This document shows, piece after piece, positions 42,126-53,465 of a DNA stretch of 64,000 nt. Source of the DNA: Haliclona indistincta (lineage: Eukaryota; Porifera; Demospongiae; Haplosclerida; Chalinidae). The stretch is taken from contig OZ024786.1 in the NCBI GenBank assembly GCA_964017065.1, positions 6,391,047-6,455,046 on the forward strand, written 5' to 3'. Positions within the stretch are counted from its first letter, which is position 1. The number at the start of each line of letters is the position of its first letter. Made by a program: the position numbers and the translations under genes. The notes under the pieces are model-generated. The model made no database searches, had not been told where the DNA came from, and worked only from the letters and a program-made list of their open reading frames with translations.

Positions 42126-42440
42126 TTTATTTAGTTTAGAGTATAGATTATCAAGATGTTTCTTGTGCGTTTTTTTGTTTTTGTTGTTGTTCTGGCTCTA
42201 CATATTATCTGTGGAGTCCATCAGCAGTCAACTTAGTCAAATTATGCTTATTGCAATACTGTACATGCCCTCAAATGCCATCTCCTATACACAACCACTA
42301 GCTGATGTTGTAGACATTGGTGACAGCTTTTAATAATTTTCAACCGGCTAGGTTGTGTATCCTCTCTGGATACACGTGACCGGTTCATAACTCAGCATGC
42401 CGAAGTTAAGCGTAGTCAAAGTGTTTGGGAAGACCTTCCA
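42126..42440. repeat. Segmental duplication, copy of 38400-38735
   Basis: Shares the hydrophobic ORF and the terminal inverted repeat with 38400-38735. It begins exactly where the Mutator-like frame ends (after LLYMGVKKILF), so it may be the 3' part of that gene or an insertion. Confidence 0.8.
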
Positions 42441-43050
42441 AAAATGTCTTTAATTTTGACATGTTGCAAATAATATTTTAATACAGGCCTTAGAATCAGT
42501 TAATGATAGAGGGCGGAGCGATGTGGATCACGTGAGCTCACACATGTGCACGCAGTAGGAATTGACTGCTCATCTTCTTCCCACCCACCCTATGGACCCG
42601 TAAGTTAGACTACGTAAAGTATGTTTTATGTTGATCCAACTCTGTATGCTGTGTGTACCTCCGCTCTTCAGGCCGTGACAGGCACGTCAGCCAGTCCGAA
42701 AGGACAGCTCCCTTAGCTTGCATTTTAAGCGAGGGACCGGGACCACTAGTTTTGATATATACTCCTTGTCGTACCCCCCTGAAATGAAACATCGACTGTA
42801 TGACCAAAAATATATAATTAATTTGGAGAAAATTGAATGGCGTAAAAGTGCACTGACCGACCCGGTTCCAGGCCTTCTCAAAGTTGCACAACATTCGGTG
42901 ATCTGAACATAAAAACCACACAACACAAAGTATGTCAGTGAGACATAATCATGTAGACAGATACATATACTATTGTTACTATCATGTGACAGTAGCTAAG
43001 ACACGATATAAGAAGTAAGGAACAATTGTTTGCTCTCAGTTTTTCAGGGC
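42441..43050. other. No gene recognised
   Basis: The ORFs 42610-42926 (minus) and 42718-42906 (plus) overlap on opposite strands and lack motifs. Nothing else is distinctive. Confidence 0.3.
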
Positions 43051-43069
43051 AGAAGGTGGAAAGATGCTT

Positions 43070-44189
43070 CTATTATCGTGAGGTGAGTATAGCTCTGTAG
43101 TGTGGGCACTTGAGCATGTCTATTTATTCCACTGAGCTAGCCCCAGGCTGCAGCCAACATGTATTGAAGCAAATTAGGCCACTATAGTTGGCACAGGCCC
43201 AACATGCATCACGGTCCCTAAGCTGTGCATGAACTCCCTTAGAGAGGTTGTAATTTGCATTACGCCATGCACATGCAGCTAAGTGTCGCTGTATTTGTAA
43301 AATTGTCGTGCCACGTGCACAACGAGTTTGTGTGAGCATTATTATATCCTTCAAGCTACACATCACTCGAGCACAGTATGAGCACACGAGCTACATATCA
43401 CAACAATTCGAAAACTGCTCGCATGCCTGAGCACCAGCTCTCCTATCTCTAACGTGCGTAGCTCACCACGTGTGCGAATCGCACAATAAATTATTACCTA
43501 TTATACTATACTTTTACTGTGTTTCTCTTTTTACAGACAAAGTCGCAGAATTGGCAGCAAGTGATTTTGGTGAATTTTTTCCTATATTTTTTGGGACGTT
43601 AGGAGCTGGTCTACTACTATTAATCCCATGGTTGTGCTCTTTATGTAGTAAGTTATTTTTTACTAATTCAGGCATGCTAAGGAGCCTGTATTTGGTCGAT
43701 GTGAGGGACGAGGTCGAAAGGGGTGAGGGTAGTTGTTGGACAAGGTGTAATGAAGCACGAAAGTTGCAGTGCCACGATGGAATTGTGTGTCTGCATGCAA
43801 TTGCTCTGACAACAGCCTTGCACACACTAATGAAAAAGCACCAATAATCCAGATGCATTGACAAACACACACAACCAGTCCCTTTCCTGTAACTGGTGTT
43901 TAGCAGATTGGTAGATTTTCAAAAAAATTCGTATTTGTTGTATGTCAAATTACACATCAACTTATTAACTATAACTGAGTGATACAGGCACCCCACAATG
44001 GTACTAACATTATGAGTATTCTCTGTATAGCATGGGAAATAGAAAAGGCATTGTTGTTAACAACAAACTTAGTCTATCGAGCTAGTCTATATTGTGGAGA
44101 TTAATTATATCTCTTTATCTTCTGCAGGAGACAGATGCATGAAGAAAAAAAGGAAATGCTGTAAAGGTCTTCTAGCAGAAATCAAGGTA
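43070..44189 (+). CDS. Multi-exon gene with a membrane-spanning exon
   Basis: Exon 43537-43647 after TTTTTACAG encodes ELAASDFGEFFPIFFGTLGA and then a Leu/Ile-rich run with LLLLIPWLCSLC: a probable transmembrane helix. An exon after TTCTGCAG (about 44128-44188) encodes basic KKKRKCCKGLLAEIK, a likely cytosolic juxtamembrane segment. A short exon ending GTGAGT near 43084 may be upstream. The locus is paralogous to 16667-17830 and represents the empty site for element C. The protein family is unknown. Confidence 0.4.
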
Positions 44190-45060
44190 GACTTGCTAGT
44201 GTTTAATGCACATGTTTTAATAGTTTATTACATGTATACATGTATATTGATTATTTCATTACCATTTTAAAGCACGGTTGAAGTACTTTATCTTTGATAC
44301 AATTCAAAAAACACCAGACTTGACTTGCTTGGTCAAAATCAGTTGCGTTCATTAAAATTAATGTGCTTTGATTTTAACCTATAAACAGAGCTTATAGCAA
44401 CACTTACAGCCCTCACTGGCTATAGTATTGCACTGTTTTCTCAATTTCTGATGTGAAAATTTGATAGGCCCATTTTGGATTCCACTACTCCCTACTTGTT
44501 TGCTCTGTCATTTAATAGCTCTTTAACCCTCGCAACACATGTTTGAGGGTTGTGGATGGTAAACACAAGTTAATAGAAATTTTTAGTATTATAACTTACG
44601 TGTGGTATGAACTTAAGAAAGATTAATCTTTGTCTTTCCCTGCAACTGCAAAGGCGAAGGAAGAAGAAATTAAAATTCTTATTCTAATCATCAAGAATTT
44701 GGAAAAAATTGTTGACAAAAGGTAAATATCAGTGATTGTTATGGAGGGATGGCCGTGATTCAAGATTGAAATGATCGTACAAACCATCTTCACTCTATTC
44801 AATTTGTGTGGGCTGCAATTGCGATTTAACACTTTTTAGAAACCACTTTAGGCTCACCAAAGAGAGCTTTCAGCTCAGAAAACTTATCTGATCAATCCTA
44901 GATGGCTGATGTATCGTTTACGTTTATTGTTGCAACTAGTGTGCAAGTGGTCGAGCTGCTCGTTGAGGCGTCTTGAGGCTTTCTACAGCTACCGCTAACT
45001 CACTCATTCAATGGACAGTCAACCAAACAACAGCTAGAGTAACTTAGGATGGCCATTATC
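44190..45060. other. Unassigned; short coiled-coil exon candidate
   Basis: 44651-44720 reads AKEEEIKILILIIKNLEKIV before a GTAAAT donor and may be an exon. The remainder shows no recognisable gene; 44523-44566 shares a small repeat with 5422. Confidence 0.3.
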
Positions 45061-45111
45061 ATCGATATCACGTTGGCATCGATATCACGCTGGCATCGAT
45101 ATCACGCTGGC
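45061..45111. repeat. 17-bp tandem repeat x3
   Basis: ATCGATATCACGCTGGC is repeated at 45061, 45078 and 45095, with one C/T difference in the first copy. Confidence 0.9.
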
Positions 45112-45519
45112 ATAAGTGGCATCACGGTTTCTCTCAGCCACATGGCTGTAGAGACACCCTATCCTAGTCCAGAACAAGCTAATTCGCCTGTGTTCAATGA
45201 CGATACCAGGAAAGAGGTGAGACTATAAGAAATACTGTTGCTATGAATTACAACGCGTTTCTTCGTCTCCAGCCGGAGTATACCTATCGGTTGAAAATCA
45301 TCAACCAAACAAGAAAAGTGAATTCATGATAAGAGATATGCATGACTGCCATGAGTCAATCACAGAACTTAAGGTTTCCATCACGGATGCTTTACGGACC
45401 ACGTACCAGCAACTACCAACTTTAATGTTGGATATTTCCTGGGCAAGCAGTCTTCTAAATACTGGCTAGTAAACAGAGTTAATGTATACCTCTATGAAGA
45501 AAAAGGACATTATATTATG

Positions 45520-46450
45520 GTGCGATTTAAGATCTGAGAGCACTACTAATGACAAAAAACGCAGGTCACAAGTGGAACATGTTGAACCTCCTCCCAGCAA
45601 GCGTAAGCTAATAGAGGATAAGGTCGATGACATGGTAGAGGAGCTCAGAGAGACATGACGACAGGTACACACTACCACAACTGCATCTAATGATCAGTGC
45701 TGGTCATCATGAAAGCTTGGATGATTCCCCTCAGATACCAGCACTTACAGGAGTCACACCCAAGAGGAAACAGAAGGAGTCATTGGCAGAAGCAATTGCA
45801 GGGGCAGCTTCGACACTAGTTGGCGCATTCCACAGCAAAGGTTCAGCTGATGTCTGTCTCCCCAGCAAGGTCTCCCGGAGAAGCAAGTTGCAAATTTGAA
45901 CATACCTGCATTTTGTGTGGCCGATCTGGTCATAGGTGAAATAGTGCTCGGACAAGCTGAGTTTCAAAGGCAAGAGAAAGGCCCCACCAAGGAGCGCTCC
46001 TGACCAAGGAAGTTCCTGAGAAGCGCTCTCATCTTGGCTCCTCCAGCAGCACAGGCTGGGTGGTTCCTTTCATTTAACCGGTTGTAATCTGTTACCGCAT
46101 ACTGTGATCATGCTGTAATAATCAACTACTATCAATAATCAGTTCTCTTCTAGTGAAGATGATGTGGATATAACTGACAGTAGTTCAGTTGACATAATTT
46201 ATTACGTATAACAATAATGCACTGAAGCTTTTGTGTGCAGAGTTACCAACCATTCACGAGTACTCCAGTAGAGACTCCAGACCCTCCCAGTGCAACAACT
46301 GCCAGCAGTCATGACTCAACAACTATCAGCATAGCGGCCTATTCCAGTGCAACAGCCTCCCCAAGTAGTGACACCGGTACCACTACCAGCAGTACTTGTG
46401 CAACCACCTGTGGTACAGCGACCTCCCCCGGTAGTGACGCCCATCCTTAT
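45520..46450 (+). CDS. Unassigned exons, including the SSVDIIYYV module
   Basis: Candidate exons are a charged stretch at 45525-45650 (RSESTTNDKKRRSQVEHV type), 45690-45895 (TPKRKQKESLAEAIAGAAST, PSKVSRRSKLQI), 46151-46199 (EDDVDITDSSSVDIIYYV) and a Pro/Val/Gln-rich exon at 46242-46445 (VQQPPQVVTPVPLPAVLV). The third is nearly the same as the module at 18060-18100, with conserved bases across the exon end. This suggests shuffled exons of one gene family. The function is unknown. Confidence 0.35.
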
Positions 46451-46529
46451 CATTACCTGTATTTCTCTTTTAGTGTTAATGGGGCGAGCCTGAGCAAGCC
46501 CCTTATGGATCGAAAAGGGTCCCCGCGAA

Positions 46530-46530
<1 letters not shown>

Positions 46531-46564
<34 letters not shown>

Positions 46565-46581
46565 ACTATCTATCTATCTAT
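46531..46581. repeat. (TATC)n microsatellite
   Basis: About twelve TATC tetranucleotides with one AACTATC interruption. Confidence 0.95.
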
Positions 46582-46767
46582 GTACCTATGTATGCGTACG
46601 TCTTTCCATAAATGCTCTCACACTCTAATTCACCGAACGGTTCAATTTTGCCGCGTGTGTATTCCGTAAATGCCCTCGCGTTGTAATTCATCGGATGATT
46701 TTTAAATTTACTCAACTGCTGCACGTGTACTATATATGTGCTCTTTTTTTGCTGGTCAAGAACGAAG

Positions 46768-47058
46768 ATGTCTAAGAGAAAGCTGGATCTAGATAGAAAG
46801 CTGGATCTAGATAGAAAGCTGGAACTGGATGTCTCTGAAATAAACGAGGAAGCAAGTGGAGCATGCGTCCATGGTCAAGTAGTGGGCATGTCACCAGTAA
46901 AGACCAGCCGAAACAACGAAGAGCTGAAGTATGTGGACGGTCACCTGAGTGATGGCAAAGAAGTATGTCGATTTGTCTCCTTCGATGTAAAGATAAAAGA
47001 TGAAATCGAAAAGATCAAAATCAAGTGGATCAGAAAGTGTGATTTTACAGAACTGTAG
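46768..47058 (+). CDS. RPA-like OB-fold N-terminal exon/ORF
   Basis: An ATG frame of 96 codons begins with a short KLDLDR tandem repeat and then reads ACVHGQVVGMSPVKTS, ELKYVDGHLSDGKEV and RFVSFDVKIKDEIEKI. This beta-rich pattern (V.G.V...SP.K......Y....LSDGK...R.VSF) matches the first OB-like domain of the gene at 21120. It may bind single-stranded DNA by analogy with RPA. No further OB domains follow before the stop, so it is truncated or an exon with a fortuitous stop. Confidence 0.45.
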   Translation: MSKRKLDLDRKLDLDRKLELDVSEINEEASGACVHGQVVGMSPVKTSRNNEELKYVDGHLSDGKEVCRFVSFDVKIKDEIEKIKIKWIRKCDFTEL

Positions 47059-47462
47059 AATCAAGAAAATTGGAAATGGAGATTTGTAATTGTTCTCTTT
47101 TCAATATTTTGTTCAATTTCAAATCAGCGACGCTCAATTATGAAACAGTCATCTGATCATCCACATTGACCCACATTGTCTTACAATCGTCTAGTTTATA
47201 GTTTATCAGTGGAGATTATAACGGTCGGCCATCGGCCATTTACCGAACAAATGGTTGTAATGGCTGGGTGTTAATTTGTCTAGCTGGTCAAAACTGCCGG
47301 TCAATTTTACAAGTAGACCACACCTTAGCTCAATAGTGTGCTACATGCTGGCATACATTGTGAATATTGTTATAACCGTGAATAATATTAATGTATGTGT
47401 ATACGTAATATGGCGAGCAAGAGCGAGGGGTTTGACACGGGCAGAATCTCGTACACTAATTC

Positions 47463-47590
47463 AAGGAATCAAAGAATCACGTGCAGAATCAAGGAATCAC
47501 GTACAGAATCAAGGAATCACATGCAGAATCAAGGAATCACGTACAGAATCAAGAATCAGGACGTGGAATCAAGAATCATAACGGAATCCA
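47463..47590. repeat. 20-bp minisatellite, left array
   Basis: Direct repeats of GAATCACGTGCAGAATCAAG; the CACGTG/CACGTA word alternates. The same unit recurs at 49350-49500, on the other side of the Ulp1-PHD gene. Confidence 0.9.
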
Positions 47591-48184
47591 TGTGATTCCA
47601 GAATCATTACCGTAATCTAGGAATATTTGTTTGTATATTTTTGTAAATTTCAGTATATTCTTTTTGGTGGCCACGTGGCAGCTGCAAAATTCGAACGCGT
47701 ACAGCTCGAGTAGTAGGCCTGGCTAGTGGTTTCCTAAGACAACTTCCTGTTACTATATACTGTATCCACGTAAGATTACAGTCAGTGTCATTATGAATAA
47801 ATCATTGTAGTTTGCCCTCTAGTGAACACTTTCACCCAAAACCAGCTTCGCTAGGCTGAGTTCCACAAGCTAGGCATTGCATTGCAAAAGTGCACTCAGA
47901 TTCACTCAGATTATCTGGTGAGAGAAAAGCAACAGCACAAACAGTAAAGAAATTATGATAATTATTCTTCAGGAAATCTGAGGCATTGCATGGTGTCCCT
48001 TCATTTCTTCAGTCCCTTCATTTTTTTAGCTTGTCTCTAGACTTTAAGTAAGGATAATTTCATAAATATGCACTAATAGTATAGTATCATTTTAGCATTA
48101 GCCTCATAACAGCACCAAAAACAGCTATTACATGTATTAGATGCTACATTTGAAGTAATTTACAACATCTTTAATTTGCACAGC

Positions 48185-48871
48185 ATGGAATCAAATGACG
48201 TTGAGTATAGAACACAGAGAGAGGAGACTGTGTCAAAAATGAGGGCTCAATTACCTGAGTATATAGTGAACTACTTGGTTGCTTCTGGGTTCTATACTTT
48301 GCTGCAAACAAAGTCTCCTATAAATACTAAGCCATCGGCATTACAAATCATACATTTAAGAAATAAGCATTGGGCAGCAGTACATGTTACTGAGACAGAA
48401 GAAGTATGTGTGTATGACTCATCTTATTTTGATTGTGATGACGACACACTCATTGTTATTGCCCAACTTGTTCGCAGCTGCAAAGATGAACTTGAAGTGA
48501 CATTTATGAATGTAGCAAAGCAGACTGGAAGTGTTGATTGTGGCCTATTTGCATTAGCAACAATAACTTGCTTAGCATTAGGCAATGACCCAACAACTGT
48601 TGTCTTTGACCAAAAGCAACTGAGGCACCACCTAATAAAATCAATGGAAACAAATACAATAAGCTCTTTTCCAGTAATCAAAACAAGACGACCAAAAAGT
48701 AAAGTGAGCAAGGTACAAACATGCATCATCTACTGCGTATGTCGGCAAGCAGACTATGGACCAGAACTAATTCAATGTAATACTTGCAAGAAATGGTTCC
48801 ATTTGGGTGACTGCTTCAAGAAACCAGATAACGACTACGACGACTGGTTCTGTACTGCCTGCACTACTTAA
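48185..48871 (+). CDS. Ulp1/SENP-type protease with C-terminal PHD finger
   Basis: One of the best preserved frames in the window: 228 codons from ATG 48185, which lies just after an acceptor-like TTGCACAG, so upstream exons are possible. The protease part has all catalytic boxes: His62 (LRNKHWAAVHV), Asp78 (VYDSS), Gln113 and Cys119 (KQTGSVDCGLF). Residues about 184-226 form a PHD finger with all eight zinc ligands (YCVC, IQCNTCKKWFHLGDC, FCTAC). The N-terminal part of a usual C48 domain is short. C48 enzymes cleave SUMO or related modifiers; PHD fingers read histone tails. In cnidarians and sponges such fusions are multicopy and probably transposon-associated (recalled). It is flanked by two arrays of one minisatellite. 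Confidence 0.75.
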   Translation: MESNDVEYRTQREETVSKMRAQLPEYIVNYLVASGFYTLLQTKSPINTKPSALQIIHLRNKHWAAVHVTETEEVCVYDSSYFDCDDDTLIVIAQLVRSCKDELEVTFMNVAKQTGSVDCGLFALATITCLALGNDPTTVVFDQKQLRHHLIKSMETNTISSFPVIKTRRPKSKVSKVQTCIIYCVCRQADYGPELIQCNTCKKWFHLGDCFKKPDNDYDDWFCTACTT

Positions 48872-49349
48872 CTCTCTGTTTTCATGTTACCATAAGAATT
48901 TATACTGTACAATATTCATCACCAAATCATAAGATAACAATTTCAGTTACTCATGCACTAAGAATTATTTAGTTGCTTGTAGCACCAATTGGTAATAATT
49001 CTAATTAGTAAGAGCATAATTTTCTTACTTGTGGTACCATTGAAATAGCTGAGGACCAGTTTAAAGTAGATGAGTCTCTTAGAATCCATGGATTTAGTCA
49101 GTCTAGTACATGTAGGTTTGATCATGAGTTGGTATGAAATCCAAAACTCTGAATTACACTGCTGAAGAGGATGAGACATGATGAGATCATGAGAAATAGT
49201 CTGAATGAGAAGTGACTGTGTACTACATCTTATACTGTGTGTAGCTCACAAGCCTCGCATATCAAAATAACTTATTTTACTTACTTTAGTATAATTAGTT
49301 TGCAATCAACACCAACTTACAGTCTTTAATCATTAGTAGATAAACACTC

Positions 49350-49500
49350 AGAATCACTCCGACAACGTGCAGAATCAAAGAATCACGTGCAGAATCAAGG
49401 AATCACGTGTGGAATCAAGGAATCACGTGCAGAAACTGAAATCACGTGCGGAATCTGGAATCACTCAATGAATCATGGAATCACCAAGATTCCGGAATCT
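49350..49500. repeat. 20-bp minisatellite, right array
   Basis: Same 20-bp unit and orientation as 47463-47590, ending with GGAATCTCGTAC; GAATCTCGTAC also precedes the left array. Confidence 0.9.
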
Positions 49501-49518
49501 CGTACGCAAAAACAGCCC

Positions 49519-49770
49519 ATGTCGGACCCCTCGAGCAAGAGAGCATCCAGGTTACAGCCAACTGCAAAGAAAAAGTCTAGGAGACAGGTTTCTACCAATA
49601 CTTTTACAAAGTGGCAGAATCAGTTTGAGCGTGAACATAGTTCTTTGACATGGCTTCGATGTGATACCTGTAAGGAGAACCGTGAACTAGTGGACAAGCT
49701 CTGGTGCTCTTTGTGCAGAAAGCATGAATCTACAATCCAATCATCCAAGAACTTTAGCTTTGAGCTGTAG
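49519..49770 (+). CDS. ZNF862/C17orf113-like first exon (hAT-related)
   Basis: An ATG frame encodes MSDPSSKRASRLQPTAKKK, FTKWQNQFEREHSSLTWLRC, LWCSLCRKHES and SKNFSFEL, then TAG. KWQ..F......L.WLRC..........LWC..CRK.E......KNFS is the TTF/BED-like zinc-finger start of ZNF862-type proteins, which derive from hAT transposases. The motif normally continues past KNFS, so the frame is truncated. A core fragment of the same family is at 63799. Confidence 0.6.
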   Translation: MSDPSSKRASRLQPTAKKKSRRQVSTNTFTKWQNQFEREHSSLTWLRCDTCKENRELVDKLWCSLCRKHESTIQSSKNFSFEL

Positions 49771-50848
49771 TTTATCTACTAATGTTCATACTGTATAGTC
49801 TGAGTTGGTTGATTGTACCAAACCTATTTTTGTCTTTCTACAGTTAATTACTCTTAAAGTCTCTGCTGCCATCCATTCATCAGTCTCCGTTTATCTGGTT
49901 GTCGTTTCTGTTCGCTCGATTCGAGTCACTCGACTGGGAAGGCCGTGTCGGATGCAGTGTGCTGTGGGTTGTTGAACTGTTCTCTCTCTAAGGGGACCAC
50001 GCCTTCTGAAGTGAGTCATATCTATTTAACGCGCATTACTTTGTAAGTTTACGACAGCGAGCGCGCCTGGTGTTGCTCAGCTCGAATACGGTCATCTCAG
50101 CTTTCATTGCGCTCCTCACGGGCAAGTTCTTCACTTCTTGTAAACGAATCCACCGGGGAGACAGCATGATCAGCTTTCTCTTGGAGCTGGCCTGACTAAG
50201 ACATGCTAAGACGTCGAGGGCGACTCAAGTGGTTCGCGCCATCCTCTCTTGCCGCACTTAGAACTATTATGTATCACGTGCACAGAACGTACGTCACGCA
50301 TATTTAATGAAGCACAAAAACTTCCAAATATGGAAGTTTCTGAGCACACATCTGTGAATCTAATTGTACACTGTTGGCACTAACGTGCGGTTTACAGTTG
50401 CACGCTCCTTCTGTTCATGTGCTCCTGCTACGCACAAATGAATGTTGCACTCGTGCAATATTGATTTGTATGACCGGGCTCGGTCCTATAAATCCAATAT
50501 AGCACTCGTGCCGTGATATAACATATACATGCATGCATCTGCAGTTGCTGTGTTTGTGGAATGGTGGATAGTGTCATTCCACCGAGGCATCTGCACCTTA
50601 GGTGCTTCGTTTTAGCATGTTTAGCGCTTTGTTGTTCATTATTCACTTGGATGGTGCTGTATGTCTGGTCTATTCCTGTCTATCCTTGTGATAATTTCAC
50701 GCCGTAACGGTGTCTACTAATGTATTGACCAGCAAAAAAGAACTCTCTTATTGCATTTGAGCATGCACTTTATATAGCACAGAAGACAATGGGTACAAGA
50801 CAACATACCAATACAGACACTGAGTCTACAGCATGAACTAAATATAGA
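49771..50848. other. No gene recognised
   Basis: Moderately GC-rich between 49870 and 50270, then AT-rich. No exon with recognisable motifs on either strand. Confidence 0.35.
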
Positions 50849-51004
50849 TACAGGAATTTTAGGGAATCTAGCAAAACGTATTGCGCCCAAAACGCCCTTT
50901 GCACATGCGCAATAGCTAGAAATAATACTTAACTAGCTTTTGCGCATGTGCAAAGGGCGTTTTGTACGCAATACATTTTGCAAGATTCCCCTAAAATTCC
51001 TGTA
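50849..51004. repeat. 156-bp foldback element
   Basis: TACAGGAATTTTAGGG at the left pairs with CCCCTAAAATTCCTGTA at the right. The arms extend about 70 bp through AAAACGCCCTTTGCACATGC with few mismatches, leaving a short AT-rich loop. It has no coding capacity. Confidence 0.85.
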
Positions 51005-51060
51005 CTGATAAAAATAGAGTTCCAATGTTCCAATGATCATTACAATCCTTTATATCTCAG

Positions 51061-52210
51061 ATGCCTCTAACTGAAGAAAAGCTCAGAAAAAGGCTGAAAT
51101 ATCTTTATCGAGAACTTGATAATGTAGTCTTATATCCACTGAAGGAACCTCCACTGAAGGTATTTTTGTATGTGATGCTTTCAGTAATACAATTTTTGGG
51201 ACCCAAGCTTAATAATAACTATTATATAGCTTTAATAGTATTAGAAAACACTCCTCTTAGCATTGTTGAGACCAGGAAACTTGATCGTGAATTTGGTCCT
51301 CACTATTACAATGACAGACCACAGAAGAGCAAACGAGTGTATTTGCAGGGCACTCGCAAGATAGGCTGTCATGCACACATAGTGCTTAAGATGTGCATTT
51401 TTTATCCCCAGTATGAGTTACAAGAGCAACAAAGAGCTCGCACACAAAAACAAAGGAAAACGAAGGCACTTAAATATAAATAAAGGGTAGACCCAGAAAA
51501 TGTTGCTAAAACTGTTTAGTTTATATCTCTTCCAACTCAAGACGCACACAGTGGTCATCCTACTGATACAGGAACTGCAGGGTTTGCTAAGTGCATGAAT
51601 GAGTGTCTGCTAAAATAGTTGAGATTATGGGCAGCGAGATTACTGACAAAGCACAAGTACGTAGTTTGCTTCGACGCTTTGTCATGCATGACCTTTGCAA
51701 AGATATGCCACCTGATCTAATTAATTATTCATATTTTCCGCTAGATACAGACATAGCTAAACATATTTACATGGCAAAGCGTGCATGTATGTGATAACAT
51801 TTTTACGTGAAAATATTGTTGCTTACATTGTGCAGTACTACAGCATCATGCGCCACCAGCTGATGACAACACAGAGAATTTGAATGTCATAACTAATTGA
51901 ATCATGCATTTACAGTACATTAATTTTGCACAGATTGAAGTCTGGAAGGAGAGGTACCGAAGCCTGGAGGTGAGGTACAAGGTATTACTTGCTTCAATTG
52001 GGGAGTCTCAAAGTAATGGTGAGATCATGCATGCAGCTGTTCTATTGCAGTATACAGAGCTTCACACTTATGCAGCAAAGCATAATCTCTATTCGTTGTC
52101 TGTGTATTACTGGATTAATGGCCTCTATAGGGACTCATGGCCTGAACCTGCACCAAATGATGCAGTAGTTCATATATCATTCTCTAATTTAAAGCTTCAA
52201 CGAAGAAAGC
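51061..52210 (+). pseudogene. CARF (ALS2CR8)-like gene, disrupted
   Basis: Exon 1 (51061-51159) starts MPLTEEKLRKRLKYLYREL. Exon 2 (51261 on) has KRVYLQGTRKIGCHAHIVL and basic sequence, then TAA at 51481 and TAG at 51517, while the frame goes on with SLPTQDAHSGHPTDTGTAG. After a shift near 51598 it reads VRSLLRRFVMHDLCKDMPP and YFPLDTDIAKHIYMAKRA. These are the conserved blocks of calcium-responsive transcription factor-like (ALS2CR8) domains, a multicopy family in cnidarians and sponges. 51930-52210 carries further open exon-like sequence. Two stops plus a shift indicate a pseudogene. Confidence 0.55.
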
Positions 52211-53315
52211 AGTAGCTAGTTGTTAGTCACAAGACAGACAAGCTGTCTACCTTTTCATCTCTTCCTTATTCTTTGCCTGCAGTGCAAGCCACTGCAGAAA
52301 ATGCTGTCAAAGTGACTTCAACACAAAAACCTCAATGTTCACAGTTGCAAGTTTAAAAAGAAAATTGCTGAAGATATTGCTTTATCTCTTGCAAATGAGC
52401 TACATCAGTCTGAGCAGGCCCTTTCTAGTGTCGAGTCCGATTGTGCTACATTGCAAGAAAAATTACAAACCAAGAAATTATAGCAATTTTATACAATAAG
52501 CTCTTACAGAAATATTTACAGATCAAACCAGAATCACTGCATTTAAAATTTCCAAGCAAACAGAACTTTCCGACCCTCAAGGCCAATTTAATCTTGCATT
52601 GTTTTTGAGCTGGTTTGTAGAGATGAATTAGACAAGAATATGCCACGTTCTGGAGCTGAAAATGAGGGAGAGACAAGTTTGAGCAATTTTTATCAGAGTG
52701 GTTGGGCCATTTGACCACCGTGGTCAAGCAAACCTGCTGAACGAGGAATGAGCAAATAAGATGCAGTCGGAAGCAGACATCATCATTATCATCATCTTAT
52801 GAGTCGTATATAAAGCGGAACGTTCCCTTAGTACACTTGAGACTAGACAACAAAAAGATTTCAGTCGAGACAATTGATGAAAACATATATGTAAAGATAC
52901 CCGAAAGCACCATTTCGGTCGAATCCGTAGTTTCAATTGTTTCACTAAAAAAAAACAGGAATACCAATAGAAGACCTAGTATTACTTGACAGTCAGATGG
53001 TGCCCATTTCTGACAGAAAATGTCAGTTAACATTACCACATTATAATTAGAAGACCTCTAGCAAGATTCTACATAAGCAGGAAAAGGCTATTTGCAATTG
53101 AATAGGTGTAAACGTCTTAGCCTCACTCGCAAAAGACCATCATCCTGTGTAGACCAAGGTGAAGACGAAGACAGCAGTAGTAGGTTGGGCAAGATTGAAC
53201 TGTCGGCTCAGCAAGAAGCAACACAAGTTGGATTTGTAACCTAATATTTACTGTCATTATTGGTACAGGTGATGGAGTCAGTTTCTGATTTGACTCTTGC
53301 CATGCTTCCCTCCAG
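52211..53315. other. Unassigned; decayed exons likely
   Basis: Short open pieces such as TRITAFKISKQTELSDPQG (near 52530) look protein-coding but interrupted. 53163-53222 repeats the segment at 35106. No family was recognised. Confidence 0.3.
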
Positions 53316-53465
53316 TTGAAAGTCGTAGACAAATTAGAATGCAAGTGCCTGCCTGTGACACCAATAGTGACCTTATGCTGTAACCAGCTGTTGGGATGTA
53401 GGGTCTCTTTTGATGCATCCACAAATGATGAATTGATTTGCCGACTATGCCGCAGCGAAGAGTGA
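53316..53465 (+). pseudogene. RING-like cysteine-rich exon
   Basis: After the acceptor CCCTCCAG the frame reads LKVVDKLECKCLPVTP, TLCCNQLLGC and LICRLCRSEE before TGA. The C-x-C, C-C, C, C-x2-C pattern parallels the RING-like exon at 39640, with reduced ligands. Confidence 0.4.

Noticed and set aside
46235..46669. Ser/Thr-rich plus-strand ORF ending in the TATC repeat
   Set aside because: The Pro/Val-rich frame fits the exon better. This frame is low complexity and runs through a microsatellite.
47463..47590. CRISPR-like array of short direct repeats
   Set aside because: The 20-bp units are adjacent with no unique spacers. This is a minisatellite in eukaryotic DNA.
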